41,406 bases of DNA from Hydrogenophilales bacterium (GCA_016235775.1 JACRIU010000054.1:1-41406); one strand, 5' to 3'; positions 1-7,853 are shown, counted from the first letter of the stretch. Program-made: numbers and translations. The notes: generated by a model from the letters alone, not told the origin.

Positions 1-136
1 ACTTTGTTACAGATATTGTCGGTCTCAATTTTTGAGAAAACCCCTATTTCATGCGCCTTTCAGCCACTGGGTAACAGAAGCATCGTGCAGCCAGTCACTA
101 ACCAATTGATGTTGTTTTGAATTTAACCGGACACTA

Positions 137-520
137 GTGGATCCGAATAATGCTTCACTATCCACTGCATATTGGGAAAAATTACCTCTCAGATTAGCTT
201 TAACTGCCCCACTTATTTGGTTGGGTTGGTTCTCTGCGAAACAATACGGTTACACCTCTCGTCTTCGTGAGGACTATTCTTATAAAGAGGCTTCTGCCTT
301 GTCCTTCGAGGGCTACAAGAGAGAGGCTAAGGAAGTTGCTCCTGAAATGCTTCAAAAACTCTTGGAGCAGGCCATTAAGAATCTTGGGGAAAATCCCATT
401 CGTATATATGACGGACATGATAATCATGGCAGCCCATTTCAGGAGTTTTTCGAGAAAATCCTGAAAGATGAAAAAGCGATGAATCAGTTAAAGGATTTGC
501 TATCGAGATTAAAGCCATGA
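137..520 (+). pseudogene. C-terminal remnant of an unidentified membrane protein
   Basis: The frame is open from about base 110, after a TGA at 107-109. Its first usable start is a GTG at 137 with no ribosome binding site. The 127-residue product has one hydrophobic segment near residues 18-35 (LALTAPLIWLGWFSA), followed by a charged helical region (about 40-127) rich in Lys and Glu. Starting almost directly at a membrane segment is typical of the tail of a larger protein, so I read it as a 5'-truncated gene. The stretch is visibly richer in A+T than the rest of the window and adjoins a restriction-modification pair, which suggests acquired DNA. I do not recognise the family, and a complete short gene starting at the GTG cannot be excluded. 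Bases 1-136 upstream contain no gene that I can support. Confidence 0.45.
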
Positions 521-548
521 AAAAGTCAGCAAAAAGTCAGGGTCACAC

Positions 549-662
549 GAAGGGCGGATTGTAATCTTCCGAATGAATGCATTACTCACACACACTTGCC
601 ACATATGATGCTCGATCAAGCCCGCGTAGGGCGGATTGTAATCCGCCGAATGAATGCACTAC
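549..662 (+). repeat. Pair of 37-bp direct repeats with a REP-like hairpin
   Basis: Two copies, 549-585 and 626-662, differ at about four positions. Each contains GGGCGGATTGTAATC followed by GAATGAATGCA. In copy 2 the arms GGCGGATT (630-637) and AATCCGCC (640-647) form a perfect hairpin with a GTAG foot at 626-629. In copy 1 the right arm has decayed and the foot reads GAAG. The pair fills the gap between the left-end remnant and the methyltransferase gene. Copy 2 would lie across the upstream part of the methyltransferase reading frame, which is one reason for choosing a start at 699. Confidence 0.75.
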
Positions 663-698
663 GCTTACAGCATAGCCAAAACAACACTTGAACATTTT

Positions 699-1682
699 AT
701 GAACAAACCCGAACGCCTCCCCGCCGCCGACCTCGCCCAGTGGCTGCCCGCCAGCCTCGCCGATCTCGTGGACGACCAGAAGGCGATTCCCCGAATCGCC
801 AAGGATGTTGCGCTGATGCGCGATATCGAGGCGAGCTTGCAGGCCATCCCGACTGTGCATGATCTGTGGCTGCACGATGCGCGTGAGATGGATTTTCTGG
901 AAGACAACAGCGTGCATCTCGTGTTGACCTCGCCGCCTTATTGGACGCTGAAGGAATACAACCCCTCCGCTGGTCAGATGGGACTCATCGAGGATTACGC
1001 GCACTTCCTGGATGAACTCGATAAGGTCTGGCGGCACTGTTACCGTGCATTGGTGCCGGGCGGGCGGCTGGTTTGCGTGGTGGGCGATGTGTGTCTCTCG
1101 CGCCGTAAGAATGCGGGTGAGCATACGGTGGTGCCGCTGCACGCTTCGATCCAGGAGCATTGCCGCGTACTCGGTTTTTCCAATCTCGCACCGATTATCT
1201 GGAACAAGATATCGAACGCGGTGTACGAGGCGAGCGGCAATGGCGGCGGTTTTCTTGGCAAGCCGTATGAGCCCAACGCGGTCGTCAAGAACGATATCGA
1301 ATTTATTTTGATGGAGCGCAAGCCGGGCGGCTATCGCAGCCCTTCGCTGGCGAAGCGGCTGTTGAGCGTGATTTCCGCCGAGAACCACAAAGTTTGGTTT
1401 CAGCAAATTTGGACCGGGGTTACCGGCGCTTCCACGCGCCAACATCCCGCGCCCTATCCTTTGGAACTCGCCGAGCGCTTGGTGCGCATGTTCAGCTTTG
1501 CCGGGGATACGGTGCTCGATCCCTTCATGGGCACGGGTACGACCACCCTCGCCGCCGCGCGCTGGGGGCGCAACAGCGTCGGTGTGGAAGTAGACCCAGA
1601 ATACTTTGATCTCGCTGCACGCCGCATCGAGCGCGAGACGCCCAGACTGCTAGCCCAGCGCGACATTGTGCTGCACCGGTAA
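699..1682 (+). CDS. Type II DNA methyltransferase, SPPY (beta-type order)
   Basis: Site-specific DNA amino-methyltransferase, presumed to protect the host from the endonuclease encoded 6 bp downstream. Counted from the ATG at 699 (327 residues), motif IV TSPPYW lies at residues 77-82 and the AdoMet-binding motif DPFMGTGTT at 274-282, followed by GVEVDPEY. Catalytic motif first and AdoMet motif last is the beta-class order. TSPPY is most often found in N4-cytosine enzymes such as M.PvuII and M.BamHI, although N6-adenine enzymes of this class also exist. An in-frame ATG at 654 would add 15 residues, but it sits inside a REP-like repeat, so 699 is preferred; neither start has a strong ribosome binding site. 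The specificity CTCGAG is inferred from the partner endonuclease, not read from this protein. Confidence 0.88.
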   Translation: MNKPERLPAADLAQWLPASLADLVDDQKAIPRIAKDVALMRDIEASLQAIPTVHDLWLHDAREMDFLEDNSVHLVLTSPPYWTLKEYNPSAGQMGLIEDYAHFLDELDKVWRHCYRALVPGGRLVCVVGDVCLSRRKNAGEHTVVPLHASIQEHCRVLGFSNLAPIIWNKISNAVYEASGNGGGFLGKPYEPNAVVKNDIEFILMERKPGGYRSPSLAKRLLSVISAENHKVWFQQIWTGVTGASTRQHPAPYPLELAERLVRMFSFAGDTVLDPFMGTGTTTLAAARWGRNSVGVEVDPEYFDLAARRIERETPRLLAQRDIVLHR

Positions 1683-1688
1683 CACGCG

Positions 1689-2423
1689 ATGCTCGAAATC
1701 GAAAAAGAATTCGCGAAGGCGATCAAGTATTACTGGAAGACCCGCACCGGCCAGAAGCAACGCCAGGGCGGTGCTTCCGGCGTGAAGGATGCCGGAAATC
1801 GCGGCGCGGTGACGGGCGGCAAGCACGCGGACGGTTTCGTGACGCTGATCGCGAACATCGTGCGCGACGCAGGTTTGCCGGATGCCACTATCCATACCGT
1901 GAAGAAAACGGAACGCACCCTGCCCGGCTATTTTCGCCCGACCAAGGAATGGGATGTGCTCGTGGTATCCGGCACCGATCTGGTTGCGGCAGTGGAAGTG
2001 AAATCGCAAGTAGGCAGCTTCGGCAACAACTTCAACAATCGCGTGGAGGAAGCGCTGGGCAACGCCACCGACTTCTGGGCCGCTTATGCGAAAGGCGCGT
2101 TCACACCCTCCGGGCGGCCGTGGCTGGGTTACCTCTTCATGCTGGAGGAAAACCCCGCGTCAACTCGCCCGACCAAACGCATCCATTTGACACCTTATCC
2201 TGTCGATGCGGTTTTCCAAGAGATGTCTTATGCGCAACGATACGAAGAAGTTTGCCAGCGCTTTGTACGCGAACGCCTCTATGATGCGGCGTGCTTTGTC
2301 ACGTCGAATGCGAAGAACGGTGCGAAGGGCCTGTACGTGCAACCCAACGCCGAACTCAGCATCAAAAATTTCGCCATATCGCTTTCGGCGCGTGCTACAT
2401 CTATCGCGAAGATGCGGAAATAG
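1689..2423 (+). CDS. XhoI/PaeR7I-family type II restriction endonuclease
   Basis: Predicted to cut unmethylated CTCGAG, as XhoI and PaeR7I do. The 244-residue length matches the family. Family hallmarks visible are GAVTGGKHADGF (39-50), the FRPTKEWDVLVV strand and the block KSQVG-SFGNNFNNR (105-118). The PD-(D/E)xK core is readable as D89 in EWDV, then E103 and K105 in EVK. The gene starts 6 bp after the methyltransferase stop, so the two are almost certainly co-transcribed with protection first. No frameshift or missing catalytic residue is seen. The last 12 codons recur as a near-copy at 4833-4868. Scarcity of CTCGAG in this window supports the assigned specificity and suggests the system is, or recently was, active. 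Confidence 0.93.
   Translation: MLEIEKEFAKAIKYYWKTRTGQKQRQGGASGVKDAGNRGAVTGGKHADGFVTLIANIVRDAGLPDATIHTVKKTERTLPGYFRPTKEWDVLVVSGTDLVAAVEVKSQVGSFGNNFNNRVEEALGNATDFWAAYAKGAFTPSGRPWLGYLFMLEENPASTRPTKRIHLTPYPVDAVFQEMSYAQRYEEVCQRFVRERLYDAACFVTSNAKNGAKGLYVQPNAELSIKNFAISLSARATSIAKMRK
2388..2423 (+). repeat. 36-bp endonuclease 3' tail, repeated at 4833-4868
   Basis: The last 36 bases of the XhoI-like gene match 4833-4868 with five mismatches. The final 18 bases, GCGAAGATGCGGAAATAG, are identical. Both copies encode ARA(T/A)SIAKMRK followed by a stop, and the mismatches are mostly synonymous. The second copy lies just after the second HigA gene and just before the BsuBI/PstI fragment, at the end of an otherwise unrecognisable short frame (4776-4868). 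It could be the tail of a lost restriction gene or a recombination scar. Confidence 0.7.
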
Positions 2424-2795
<372 letters not shown>

Positions 2796-2954
2796 CTCGT
2801 GTGCAATGCCTGCTGCATAGACAAGGTAGAGCACAAGATAAAGAGATTCTTATGAGCTACGCAGTGTGTTTAAAAAACGGGTTCCTCCTCAATTTCACTG
2901 TGAATTTTTCCACAATGACTGAGAATTCTGTTTCTTAAACTCACTGCCGCCACC

Positions 2955-3689
2955 ATGAAAGACACCGCCCTATACGAACATCTTCTTGGACTGAAATCGC
3001 CCTGGTCGGTGAAGTCGGTCGATCTCTCCCTGGAAGCACAGCGCATCGTCGTTGAAGTGGTACTCGAGCCCGGTCAGGTCTGGGCAGACCCCACTGACGC
3101 TAGCCGGCGCGCGCATATCAACGGCTGGACTGAACGCCAGTGGCGGCATCTGGATACCTGCCAGCTTGAAACCATCATCAAGGCCCGCGTCCCCCAGCTC
3201 AAATACAGCGACGGCACAGTCGAAGAACTGACCGTGCCTTGGGCCGGACGCTACAACCGCGTCACCCTCTTGATGGAAGCCTTTGTCGTCAAGCTGTTGC
3301 AGGTCTGCCCCACCACCCAGGGCGTGTGCGGCTTCACTCGGCTGGCCTGGAGCACCGTCAACGACATCATGCTGCGTGCGGTCGAGCGCGGTATGCTGCG
3401 CCGCACCGAGGATGACGTGCTGCATCTGGGGCTGGACGAGAAGAGTTTCGAGAAGGGCCACACTTACATCAGCATCCTGACCGACATTGACCGGGGGCGC
3501 GTGCTGGATCTGGTGCCCGAACGTCGCCTGGAAGCGGCCAGGGATTTGCTGGAAACGCTTAGTCCGGCACAACGCGAGGGGGTCAAAGCGGTGGCCATGG
3601 ATATGTGGCCAGCTTTTATGAGCGGGCGAAAGCGCGGGGTCGAAGCGCGGGGTCGCGTCTTGTATCTTGTATTCCCCAATAAATCATAA
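2955..3689 (+). pseudogene. ISL3-family transposase, C-terminally truncated
   Basis: The protein matches the N-terminal and central parts of ISL3-family DDE transposases. It starts MKDTALYEHLLGLKSPW, has an N-terminal Zn/HTH region, then the catalytic block HLGLDEKSFEKGHTY with D161 and KAVAMDMWPAFM with D216. Full ISL3 transposases are about 400 residues. Here homology stops near residue 222, and the remaining 22 residues look unrelated, so the catalytic Glu is absent and the enzyme should be dead. The start is the ATG at 2955. A possible left end lies near 2879 (GGGTTCCTCCTCAATTT), but no matching right end is visible, so element borders are not assigned. The only CTCGAG site I found in the window (3063-3068) is inside this gene. 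Confidence 0.85.
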
Positions 3690-3878
3690 GATTAGTGAAT
3701 TCACATTCCAAGTGCACCTCGCTTAGCCTGCAGGAAGCCTTTGCCGGCCTTCCCCGACAATGGCTGGCCGTCGAAAAAATTCGGTGCAGCCAAACAGTCA
3801 AAGCCGGAGCCAGTGTCAGGCTTTGGTTATTGTGTTATTCCCTGTCATTGATATCCCGGTTGAGGCACTACGCTTGGC

Positions 3879-4163
3879 GTAGAATCCTGGGCAAATCGAT
3901 CGACCGAGCGCCTGTTTCTCGAAGGCAAGGCAAGTGGTTTCCGTGGCATGGATGTCGATAGTGCGCTTGAGTTGTTGACGATCCTCGAAGCGGCAACGGG
4001 TTTGGGCGATCTGAGCCCGTTAAAAAGTCTCGGTTTGCATAAGCTCAAGGGTGATCGAGCGGGGCAGTGGGCGATGGCGGTGAATGCGCGCTGGCGGATA
4101 TGTTTCCGGTTCAAGGCGGGTGATGCATTCGATGTGGAAGTGGTGGATTACCATCGTGGGTAG
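3879..4163 (+). CDS. higB: HigB toxin (RelE/ParE fold), start codon unclear
   Basis: mRNA interferase toxin of a HigBA module. The C-terminal two thirds are typical: LGLHKLKGDRAGQWAM, NARWRICFRFKAGDAF and VEVVDYH. The frame is open upstream to a TGA at 3861, and codons 3879-3947 encode ESWANRSTERLFLEGKASG, which fits the expected HigB N-terminus and gives the usual length of about 94 residues. However, no ATG, GTG or TTG exists in frame in that stretch; the codon at the expected start is GTA (3879). The first ATG, at 3948, would give a 71-residue product without the N-terminal helix. Either a non-canonical start is used or the gene has lost its start. The antitoxin gene begins 24 bp downstream, the normal toxin-first HigBA order. 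Confidence 0.75.
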   Translation, partial: VESWANRSTERLFLEGKASGFRGMDVDSALELLTILEAATGLGDLSPLKSLGLHKLKGDRAGQWAMAVNARWRICFRFKAGDAFDVEVVDYHRG

Positions 4164-4187
4164 TCTTGAGTAACAGAGGGCGTAAAT

Positions 4188-4469
4188 ATGGTTCCCATTC
4201 ATCCGGGCCGAATTCTTAAGCGCGAAATGGCTGCGCGCGAACTCTCAGCGAATCGCCTTGCGTTATTGTTGCGTGTACCGTCCGGGCGTATTAGCGATAT
4301 TTTGAATGGTAAACGCGGTATCAGCCCAGAAACCGCATTACGACTTGCGCGCTACTTCTGCACTAGCGCTACTTTCTGGATGAACCTTCAGGCACGTTAC
4401 GATTTGGCGGTGGTAGATCTCGCTCTGGGCGCTAGGATCACAGCAGAAGTGCCCGAGGCGGCTGCGTAG
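4188..4469 (+). CDS. higA: HigA-family antitoxin, first of two
   Basis: A 93-residue helix-turn-helix antitoxin of the HigA/VapI type. It opens with the family signature IHPGRILKREM and carries the XRE helix-turn-helix around residues 19-60 (LSANRLALLLRVPSGRISDILNGKRGISPETALRLARYF), ending with W-NLQARYDLA. It should bind and neutralise HigB and repress the operon through an operator near 3860-3885. The start ATG at 4188 is 24 bp after the toxin stop. A second, different HigA gene follows after 12 bp. Confidence 0.9.
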   Translation: MVPIHPGRILKREMAARELSANRLALLLRVPSGRISDILNGKRGISPETALRLARYFCTSATFWMNLQARYDLAVVDLALGARITAEVPEAAA

Positions 4470-4481
4470 CAGGATGCCGGA

Positions 4482-4775
4482 ATGTATCTGCGCATGCACA
4501 ACCCCCCGCATCCGGGCGAAATTCTGAAAGAAGATGTATTGCCGGAGCTAGGCTTGACGGTCGGCCAGCTCGCGCAGCACTTGGGCGTTTCTCGTCCGCA
4601 TCTTTCACGCGTTCTCAACGGCCATGCTGGTATTTTCGCCGATATGGATTTGCGGCTTTCCGAAGCCTTTGCGCAGACGCCTGGCCTCTGGCTCAAGATG
4701 CAGGCCGCCTACGATCTGTGGCAAGCGCAACGCCAACGCCGTAAACCTGTGCCGCCGTTGCGCAAAGCGGCTTAG
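4482..4775 (+). CDS. HigA-family antitoxin, second of two
   Basis: A 97-residue HigA-type protein with NPPHPGEILKEDVLPELGLTV and a helix-turn-helix around residues 27-66 (VGQLAQHLGVSRPHLSRVLNG), then LWLKMQAAYDLWQA. It shares the family pattern with the upstream HigA, but the two are clearly divergent, so this is not a recent duplication. The ATG at 4482 is used here; 4494 (MHNPPHPGE) is an equally plausible start. One HigB with two consecutive HigA proteins is unusual. This one may have lost its own toxin, or may broaden neutralisation or repression. The short frame after its stop (4776-4868) ends in the copy of the endonuclease tail. Confidence 0.87.
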   Translation: MYLRMHNPPHPGEILKEDVLPELGLTVGQLAQHLGVSRPHLSRVLNGHAGIFADMDLRLSEAFAQTPGLWLKMQAAYDLWQAQRQRRKPVPPLRKAA

Positions 4776-4832
4776 GAAAACCATGCGCTCCCGGATCATT
4801 CTCTTGCAGTTGGTACCGCCTTATTCTCTTTG

Positions 4833-4868
4833 GCGCGTGCCGCTTCCATTGCGAAGATGCGGAAATAG
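4833..4868 (+). repeat. Second copy of the 36-bp endonuclease tail
   Basis: Near-identical to 2388-2423: five mismatches in 36 bases, with the last 18 identical. It ends an in-frame run after the HigA stop that reads LFSLARAASIAKMRK and then a stop. It lies 12 bp before the start of the BsuBI/PstI fragment. Confidence 0.7.
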
Positions 4869-4880
4869 CGATTGCCCGTT

Positions 4881-5399
4881 ATGAGCGCAAAACAATCTCG
4901 GCGCACCTCTGCCAATGTCTCGCCACAGAAAACGAACCAGCTCGTCCCCGGCGAACACCAAGCCTTAATCAAAGCCATTCTCGATGAGTTTGTCCCTCAC
5001 TTCGCGCCGGGCAGCGTGCCTATCTATGCTCGCAGCACTCACGGCAAACCGAGTCATTTCGACGACGACCGCTTGGCCCAACTCGGCGTGAACGTTGATG
5101 CGCACGCACAAATGCCGGATGTTGCGCTCCATGATCCCAAGAACAACAGATTGTTTTTGGTGGAAGCCATTACTGGAAACGGCCTGGTGAACGCCAACCG
5201 GCGCAAAGAATTGACGCGACTATTCGCGAATGCTGCACCGCACTTGATTTATGTCACTGCCTTTCCCAATCGCTCAATCGCGGGATGTTACTTTCCGAAT
5301 ATCGCCTGGGAAACCGAGGTGTGGGTCGCCGATGCGCCATCGCATTTGATCCACTTAAATGGCAGCCGTTTTCTCGGGCCGTATTCCAAGCCATCGTAA
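4881..5399 (+). pseudogene. BsuBI/PstI-family restriction endonuclease, C-terminal domain only
   Basis: The 172 residues from the ATG at 4881 match only the C-terminal catalytic domain of BsuBI/PstI-type endonucleases (CTGCAG cutters, normally 315-330 residues). Visible markers are VPGEHQALIKAILDEF, MPDVALHDPKNNRLFLVEAIT with the metal-binding D and E, YVTAFPNRS, and IAWETEVWVADAPSHLIHLNG near the end. The N-terminal half and the cognate methyltransferase are absent, so this is a decayed remnant rather than an active nuclease. CTGCAG is present in the window (for example 3728, 6894, 7406 and 12206). The domain itself is intact, so a free-standing nuclease domain remains a weak alternative. 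It sits among toxin-antitoxin remnants. Confidence 0.82.
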
Positions 5400-5668
5400 A
5401 CTTCCTCGAAGCAGCAAGGGGCTGGCATCATAGCGCGCACCATGAAGCGCGAGGAGCGCATGCAAATTTTCGTGCGCGATCCGCGAAGCAGTTGAACTGC
5501 TGGCGAATCCCCCCCTTGATTGGCCGGCGCGTCGAAGGCGAGTTGCGCGAATTGGCGATCTCTTTCGGCAAGACCGGTTATGTGGCCTTGTACCGCTTTC
5601 TCCCCTCGCGGGAGCAGGTTCGAATTCTGGCGATCCGGCGCCAGCGCGAACTGGATTACCCCGCATGA
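5398..5668 (+). pseudogene. ParE/RelE-family toxin, frameshifted remnant
   Basis: The 3' half encodes a typical ParE toxin C-terminus: PLIGRRVEGELRELAISFG, KTGYVALYRF and LAIRRQRELDYP. The preceding expected segment, AIREAVELLANPP, is present in another frame. The two join at the run of seven C at 5508-5514 (AATCCCCCCCTTG), so one base gained or lost in that run explains the frame change. The reading frame further upstream is broken by a TGA. FLEAARGW just after the BsuBI/PstI stop fits a ParE N-terminal region. No antitoxin gene is recognisable beside it. It is a dead toxin gene, or a sequencing error in the homopolymer combined with a degraded 5' end. Confidence 0.65.
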
Positions 5669-5761
5669 GAAAAACGCGCATCGGGATCCAGATTCGTAGC
5701 TACACGTCAGGGGAAAGTCTTGTATGAACGCATCGGAATATCCTGATTGCAAAAGCAGCCA

Positions 5762-6103
5762 ATGAAACTCACTACCGCTCTAAACGCATGGGGCACCCCC
5801 GCGTTCGAAGCAATCCTGAAGCATGAGATCGAGCAAATGGAGGCGGCATTGCTTCCCTTGCAGCAGGGTTTGTCACAGAGCAGCCATACCGATGGCGCCA
5901 ACCGCAGTGTGGTGATCCTCAACATTGCAGACAAGGCAGGATGTATTCGGGCAAAGACCGGTATTTTTTATACGGGGATCATTGCCGGGTGCAGTTGTGC
6001 AGATGACCCCACTCCCATGAGTGAACTGGCTGAGTACTGCGAAGTACAGTTTGATATCGACAAAAAATCGGCGGAAACTACGGTAACGCTGCTGACGGAA
6101 TGA
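5762..6103 (+). CDS. Conserved hypothetical protein
   Basis: A 113-residue cytosolic protein without signal peptide or membrane segment. Features are TALNAWGTPAFEAILKHEIEQ, LLPLQQGLSQSS, then GIFYTGIIAGCSCADDPTP and an acidic end. The GCSCADDP segment has two cysteines that could bind metal, but nothing proves it. The ATG at 5762 is chosen; an in-frame TTG at 5747 is less likely. It overlaps nothing and precedes a small secreted coiled-coil protein by 20 bp. I do not know its function. Confidence 0.72.
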   Translation: MKLTTALNAWGTPAFEAILKHEIEQMEAALLPLQQGLSQSSHTDGANRSVVILNIADKAGCIRAKTGIFYTGIIAGCSCADDPTPMSELAEYCEVQFDIDKKSAETTVTLLTE

Positions 6104-6123
6104 GCTTAAATAGGAGGGAGAAA

Positions 6124-6585
6124 ATGCAAAAAATCGGGCTGTTTTGTTTCATGATTTGGCTGTGTTCGGCTGCGCCTGCTTGGGCTGCCAGTCCTGGCGC
6201 CAATGCGCCCTCTGCCGGCTCGGCGCAGGAATTGAATGACGCAAGGGGGGATGTGGGAAAAGCAAGGTCCCGCTTGAAAGCGGCGGATGCGGCTTACACG
6301 TCCGCGCGCGATCGAGTGCTCGATCTGCGAGAGGAGCGGGACCGGCTCTCGAATCATGTCGGCAACGCGGAGCGCAGAAAAATTCGAACCACCAAGAGCT
6401 GGTCCAAGCATGCCGATGCCGACGCCACGGATGATGTGCGCGATTCCAGAACCGAATTAAACCGGGTAAACCGCGCCGAAGCGCGTGCGACAACCAGACT
6501 GGATGAGGCCACCCAGGAGTTGGAATCCGCAAAACAGGCACTCTCCAGCGCCGAGAAGCGTTATAAGGCGCTTGGCGGCAAGTGA
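6124..6585 (+). CDS. Small exported coiled-coil protein
   Basis: A 153-residue protein with a clear signal peptide (MQKIGLFCFMIWLCSAAPAWA, cleavage expected after AWA) and a mature part that is almost entirely charged heptad-like helix (ELNDARGDVGKARSRLKAAD, then VLDLREERDRL and ATQELESAKQALSSAEKRY). The ATG at 6124 is preceded by a strong GGAGGGAG ribosome binding site (6111-6118). Probably periplasmic. No family is recognised; the low-complexity helix gives little to go on. Confidence 0.8.
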   Translation: MQKIGLFCFMIWLCSAAPAWAASPGANAPSAGSAQELNDARGDVGKARSRLKAADAAYTSARDRVLDLREERDRLSNHVGNAERRKIRTTKSWSKHADADATDDVRDSRTELNRVNRAEARATTRLDEATQELESAKQALSSAEKRYKALGGK

Positions 6586-6705
6586 GAAGATTCAGTATCT
6601 AGCCATATTCTTCAGTACCAAAGCGAACCTGCAAAACTTGATCCATGGTTGATATACTGTATTTGCCGATTCCAAATTGCCTAAATTTTTAAGAAAGAGG
6701 CCATC

Positions 6706-7758
6706 ATGAAAAATAATCTTATGTTTTGTGCTTTGTTGGGGATTTTTGCCGCGTCGCCGCAGGCGTATGCGTTTGGCGAATTCGAGCAAGGCAAGGGGGG
6801 AAGCGGAGTCAGCGGGGGGTCGGGGCCTTCCGGGGATACCTCGAATGCCACCCCGGGCGGCTCATCCGATTCGGGCAAGCCAGTTTTGGAGCGCTGCAGC
6901 AAGCCGCTCGGAACGATGGCCGTGGCAGAGCCGCAGGACTATGTCACGCAAGCGCTGCAACAGGCTGGCCTGCCCAAGCCGAATGGCCTGATTCGCATTA
7001 TTGTTCAGCAGTCCAATTGCTTCATGGTGGTTGAGCGCGGCGTTGCCATGCAGAATATTCAGCAAGAGCGCGCTTTGGCGGACGGCGGGCAATTGCGTAA
7101 AGGCTCGAACATGGGCAAGGGGCAATTGGCGACGGCGGATTACGTGATGACGCCGGAGGTGGTATTCAAGAACAATGACGCCGGCGGGGTGGGCGGCCTT
7201 CTCGGCGGTCTTTTCGGACCGATTGGAGCCGTTGTAGGCGGGTCGCTTAAATTCAAGGAAGCGCAAACCACGCTGACGGTTGCCGACACACGATCCGGAA
7301 TTCAGGTTGCATCCGCGACGGGTGCGTCGCAAAAAACCGACTGGGGACTCGGCGGCTTGATCGGCGGCGGCGGGGTCGGATTGGGGCTGGGCGCGTATGA
7401 GAACACTGCAGAAGGCAAGGTGGTGGCGATGGCCTTCCTCGATGCCTATAACAGCGTGGTGAAAGCCATCCGGGGCAGCGGAGAAATGCAGCGCACCGAC
7501 AAAACGCTGAAACAGGAAGCGGGCACGGTCGTTAAAGCGGGCGATGTGGCAGGCCAGGGCGACGTGTTTTCACCAAAGATCAATGGCGTGGTGCTCTATG
7601 ACAAACCCAGCGCCAGCGCAAAAACTTTAGCCAAGCTTAAGAAAGAAGATGAAGCCATCGCTTCCGGCCAGGAAGAGGGCGATTTCATCAAGGTGCAAAC
7701 CGGGTCGGGCAAGGAAGGCTGGGTAAAAAAAGCCATGATGAGAAAATCCGGCTCTTAA
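6706..7758 (+). CDS. CsgG-domain exported protein with C-terminal SH3-like domain
   Basis: A 350-residue exported protein. The signal peptide is residues 1-22 (MKNNLMFCALLGIFAASPQAYA), followed by a Gly/Ser-rich linker to about 55. The middle part has CsgG-family features: LIRIIVQQSNCFMVVERG, NIQQERAL, a TADYVMTPEV strand, Gly-rich loops and IQVASATGASQ. The last 65 residues (SPKINGVVLYDKPSASAKT to GSGKEGWVKKAMM) look like a bacterial SH3 domain. CsgG proteins form outer-membrane pores or bind the envelope. This one lacks a lipobox cysteine, so it is more likely a soluble periplasmic relative. A strong terminator follows directly. Confidence 0.8.
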   Translation: MKNNLMFCALLGIFAASPQAYAFGEFEQGKGGSGVSGGSGPSGDTSNATPGGSSDSGKPVLERCSKPLGTMAVAEPQDYVTQALQQAGLPKPNGLIRIIVQQSNCFMVVERGVAMQNIQQERALADGGQLRKGSNMGKGQLATADYVMTPEVVFKNNDAGGVGGLLGGLFGPIGAVVGGSLKFKEAQTTLTVADTRSGIQVASATGASQKTDWGLGGLIGGGGVGLGLGAYENTAEGKVVAMAFLDAYNSVVKAIRGSGEMQRTDKTLKQEAGTVVKAGDVAGQGDVFSPKINGVVLYDKPSASAKTLAKLKKEDEAIASGQEEGDFIKVQTGSGKEGWVKKAMMRKSGS

Positions 7759-7782
7759 GCCTGTGTCTTCGAGACAACAAAG

Positions 7783-7808
7783 CGGCAGAGAAGTCTGCCG
7801 TTTTTTTT
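7783..7808 (+). terminator. Rho-independent terminator after the CsgG-domain gene
   Basis: A perfect 7-bp stem, CGGCAGA (7783-7789) and TCTGCCG (7794-7800), with loop GAAG, is followed by eight T. It lies 25 bp after the stop at 7758. Confidence 0.93.
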
Positions 7809-7853
7809 CGGTAAACGCCAAGCGAGTAGCAACTTTTTTGATAGGAGGAAGCC

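Noticed and set aside
133..144. ACTAGTGGATCC, identical to adjacent SpeI-BamHI sites of common cloning-vector polylinkers
   Set aside because: The match stops at 12 bases and the flanks do not continue the vector sequence; more likely chance than a cloning artefact.
582..1445. 287-codon open frame on the minus strand
   Set aside because: Antisense to the methyltransferase gene and without recognisable motifs.
2879..3720. Full ISL3 element with defined ends
   Set aside because: No convincing pair of terminal inverted repeats or target duplication could be seen; only the truncated transposase is reported.
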